Assembly: GCA_947628525.1 (NCBI GenBank)
Contig: CANRAE010000005.1
Coordinates: forward strand, 1-33,690
Reading direction: 5' to 3'
From: an uncultured Bacilli bacterium
GTDB lineage: Bacteria > Bacillota_I > Bacilli_A > RF39 > UBA660
Length of the DNA stretch: 33,690 nucleotides
Below, one piece after another: positions 30,728-33,690 of this stretch. Position 1 is the stretch's first letter, and every line of letters starts with the position of its first letter. The position numbers were made by a program, and so were the translations under genes. The notes beneath the pieces were generated by a model. That model was not told the DNA's origin. It did no database searches and was given only the letters and a program-made list of their open reading frames with translations.

Positions 30728-32246
30728 ATTTATTTTCTGTAACTAAAACATCACCAGTCATTTCCTTAGGTATTTCTAAATGCATTACTTTTAAAATTGT
30801 TGGTGCTATGTCAGCTAATTTTCCAATACGATTACTATCAATAGTATACTCTTTATTCAAAAAAATAAATGGTACTAAATTAGTTGAATGCATTTTATTT
30901 GGTGTTCCATCTGGATCGATCATATTTTCACAATTACCATGATCAGCAGTAATGAAAATATTATACTTTTCTGGATCAATATTCTGTATTATTTTACCCA
31001 AGCAATTATCTAAATGTTCTACCCCTTCTATTACCTTAGGATATATTCCAGTATGACCTAAGGCATCACCATTAGGAAAATTAACAACTATAAAATCATA
31101 TTTATCCTTAGCTCCAATTAAATAATCTGTTATATCATAAGAACGCATTTTAGGATCTTCATCATAAGTAAATACATGTGAACGTTCAAATATTTGGCGA
31201 TCTTCCTTAGGAAAGATGTTATCACAACATCCACTAAAATAGAAAGTAACATGTCCTGATTTTTCAAATTCACTTAGACGTAATTGTTTTAATCCTTTAT
31301 TACTAATGTACTCTCCTAATGTATTATTTAAATCTTCTGGTTTAAAAGCAACATATAAGTTTTTATAAGCACTATTTTCTTCATAATCGGTCATTGTAAC
31401 TAGGGTTAAATCTAATTTTTTTACAGGAAATTCTTTAAAATTTGGATCTTTTAAACTTCTTAAAAATTGAATCATACGATCTGATCTAAAATTAAACATT
31501 ATCATGCTGTCATTAGAATTAATAGGGACTTTTTGTATAACCGTAGGCTTCATAAATTCATCGGTTAAATTCTCTTCATATTCTTTTTGAAAGGCCTCAT
31601 TAATATCTTTTACATTAATATTGCTTTCACCGTTAATAATAGCGTTATAAGCTAATGACGTTAACTCCCAATTACGATCCCTATTCATGGCATAATATCT
31701 ACCACCAATTGTAACGATCTTACCAACGCCAAGTTCTTCTATTTTTTCTTGTAATTCTTCTATATACTTAGGTGCTACCAAAGGTTCAGTATCACGCCCA
31801 TCTAATAAAGCATGAATATAAACACGATCGAAGTTTTCTTTTTTACATAATTCTAATAAAGCTTTAATATGGTCAATATGCGAATGAATTCCTCCATCTG
31901 AAACCATTCCTAATAAATGTAAATTTGAATTATGTTCTTTGCAATTATTTATAGCTTGTAAAAAAGCTTCATTTGAAAAAAATGATTTATCAGAAATAGC
32001 TTTATTTATTTTCATTAGTGATTGGTATACAATTCTACCTGCTCCTATATTAGTATGTCCAACTTCACTATTTCCCATTTGTCCTTTGGGAATGCCGACC
32101 GCTTCTCCACTAGCTTCTAATCTACAATGTGGATAATGTGCCCACAAATAGTCAAAATTAGGCTTTTTAGCCTCTAAAAAAGCATTACCATAAGTCTCTT
32201 CACGTAGACCTACTCCATCCATAATGATTAATATTACTGGTTTCAT
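30726..32246 (-). CDS. gpmI: 2,3-bisphosphoglycerate-independent phosphoglycerate mutase
   Basis: MKPVILIIMDGVGLREETYGNAFLEAKKPNFDYLWAHYPH...GQMGNSEVGHTNIGAGRIVYQ...GMVSDGGIHSHIDHI...ITADHGNCENM. Confidence 0.98.
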   Translation of the reverse strand: MKPVILIIMDGVGLREETYGNAFLEAKKPNFDYLWAHYPHCRLEASGEAVGIPKGQMGNSEVGHTNIGAGRIVYQSLMKINKAISDKSFFSNEAFLQAINNCKEHNSNLHLLGMVSDGGIHSHIDHIKALLELCKKENFDRVYIHALLDGRDTEPLVAPKYIEELQEKIEELGVGKIVTIGGRYYAMNRDRNWELTSLAYNAIINGESNINVKDINEAFQKEYEENLTDEFMKPTVIQKVPINSNDSMIMFNFRSDRMIQFLRSLKDPNFKEFPVKKLDLTLVTMTDYEENSAYKNLYVAFKPEDLNNTLGEYISNKGLKQLRLSEFEKSGHVTFYFSGCCDNIFPKEDRQIFERSHVFTYDEDPKMRSYDITDYLIGAKDKYDFIVVNFPNGDALGHTGIYPKVIEGVEHLDNCLGKIIQNIDPEKYNIFITADHGNCENMIDPDGTPNKMHSTNLVPFIFLNKEYTIDSNRIGKLADIAPTILKVMHLEIPKEMTGDVLVTENK

Positions 32247-32258
32247 AACTTTCTCCTC

Positions 32259-33533
32259 CTATAATGTATCTGCAAGACAAAACAAAGCATAAATAGGTAT
32301 ATAGCGAACACCTTTTTTCAAACTGAAATTATCTTCGGTAATACGTATAGCATCTTTTACTTTAAATTTATTCATAAAAAGGGTAAGAGCTTTGGATTTA
32401 GAAATATTTTTATTTACTAACTCTATGGGAATAATTCTACCTGCTCTTGTCTGAATTATAAAATTTACTTCTGCTTTGCCTTCTGATTGATAATAATATA
32501 ATCCATATCCATTACTAATTAAATTAATAGCAATACAATTTTCATATATAATGTTTTTAATAGAATAATCATTTAAGAACTTGTTTCTATTCAAATGCAT
32601 TTGATAAAACAAAACACCTGTATCATTCATATATAACTTAAAACTCTCAGGATCTTTACAAGAACTAAGGGGCGACTTAACTTCACTTATTTTATAACAT
32701 TTATAAGCAATGTTATTATTATGTAAAAAAGAAATGGCTTTGTCAAAATCTTTTGATCTACTACCTAACTTAATTAATCCATATTGAAATTTACGATTTT
32801 GTTTTTGTAATTGAAAGGGAATGCTATCTAGTACCTCATTACATCTACTAATATCTATCAAATTATCCATTGTTCCTATTTCTTTTTTATAACAATCTAA
32901 TACTTTCGCATATACTGGTAAAGTTAATAAAGTGTTTTTTTCTGACAATTTAATATTAACTGCTTCGGGCATTCCACCAGTCATAATGAAGTCATCAAAA
33001 TATTCCATGGCTAGTGTATGAAAAGGCATAGGTGTATTATTTTTAAAAGAAGTCTTAATAAAATCTATTAATTGTTGATTTCCCATAGATAATAAATATT
33101 CTTCAAAATCAAGTGGAAACATTGCTTTGTAATGAAATTCTTCACCTTTAAAAGTATTTAAATTATCTTTTTTAGATGTAATCATAATAATATGATAATT
33201 ATTATCAAACTTTCCAAATACCCTAAGACCATTAACTATTACTGGATCATCAACATTATCAAATATTATTAATGTATCATTAGCCATAATAGTTTCATTA
33301 GATAAAAGAGATAATTTCGTAATAATACGATCAATAGTTTTCTCTTTACTTAAAAGACTTACAAGTTCTAAATTATTATCACAATTAAAATAAGCAACAT
33401 TCTTATATTCTTCTTCCCCAAATTTTAAAGCCGTATAAGTTTTCCCTACTTGTTTATTTCCGTATATCAAAAGTGGTTTTCTAGTTACATCTTTTTTCCA
33501 ACGCATTAAATAAGTATTTATTTTTCGTTCCAT
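32259..33533 (-). CDS. ATP-binding protein, AAA_14 plus DUF4143-type
   Basis: RWKKDVTRKPLLIYGNKQVGKTYTALKFGEEEYKNVAYFNCD (Walker A), TLIIFDNVD (Walker B), FPLDFEEYLLSMG, FIMTGGMPEAVN, C-terminal nuclease-like GLYYYQSEGKAEVNFIIQTRAGRIIPIEL. RBS AGGAGG before 33533. Confidence 0.88.
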   Translation of the reverse strand: MERKINTYLMRWKKDVTRKPLLIYGNKQVGKTYTALKFGEEEYKNVAYFNCDNNLELVSLLSKEKTIDRIITKLSLLSNETIMANDTLIIFDNVDDPVIVNGLRVFGKFDNNYHIIMITSKKDNLNTFKGEEFHYKAMFPLDFEEYLLSMGNQQLIDFIKTSFKNNTPMPFHTLAMEYFDDFIMTGGMPEAVNIKLSEKNTLLTLPVYAKVLDCYKKEIGTMDNLIDISRCNEVLDSIPFQLQKQNRKFQYGLIKLGSRSKDFDKAISFLHNNNIAYKCYKISEVKSPLSSCKDPESFKLYMNDTGVLFYQMHLNRNKFLNDYSIKNIIYENCIAINLISNGYGLYYYQSEGKAEVNFIIQTRAGRIIPIELVNKNISKSKALTLFMNKFKVKDAIRITEDNFSLKKGVRYIPIYALFCLADTL

Positions 33534-33621
33534 AAAATGACCTCCTATCACAATTATATACAATGTAATTATATTATTTTATTTATAACAAGTCAATATA
33601 CTGTCAATTTGTGCAAGAAAA

Positions 33622-33662
33622 GAATTAAAATGAAATACAAAAAATATATTTCATTTTAATTC
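33622..33662. repeat. Perfect inverted repeat (16-bp arms, 9-nt loop)
   Basis: GAATTAAAATGAAATA-CAAAAAATA-TATTTCATTTTAATTC. Confidence 0.85.
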
Positions 33663-33690
33663 GCGCCTTTCGGCCATTACCATAATTTGG

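Overview
This is an AT-rich, low-GC Gram-positive type genome segment (Bacilli/Mollicutes-like gut lineage by overall appearance). It uses the standard code: Trp is TGG in EF-Tu and EF-G, and murD ends in TGA. The core genes are ssrA (tmRNA), smpB, rnr, secG, eno, murD, the str operon (rpsL-rpsG-fusA-tuf), dinB and gpmI. There is also a Ca2+-type P-type ATPase, a FemAB-type aminoacyltransferase, a COG1313-like radical SAM protein, a surface-glycan locus with licC and licD homologues, and a DUF4143-type ATPase. The standout region is a four-gene minus-strand islet (about 4.53-8.83 kb) between eno and secG, which interrupts an otherwise familiar eno-secG-rnr-smpB-ssrA order. It has its own promoter and is bounded by hairpin terminators. 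It encodes a ParB/Srx-like 'DGQHR' protein, a divergent ArgRS-like protein whose HIGH motif appears lost, an S66 (LdcA/MccF-like) peptidase and a MurG/GT1-like glycosyltransferase. I read it as an uncharacterised small-molecule biosynthesis, immunity or aminoacyl-modification cassette. All assignments come from reading sequence and from memory of family motifs; no database search was run.
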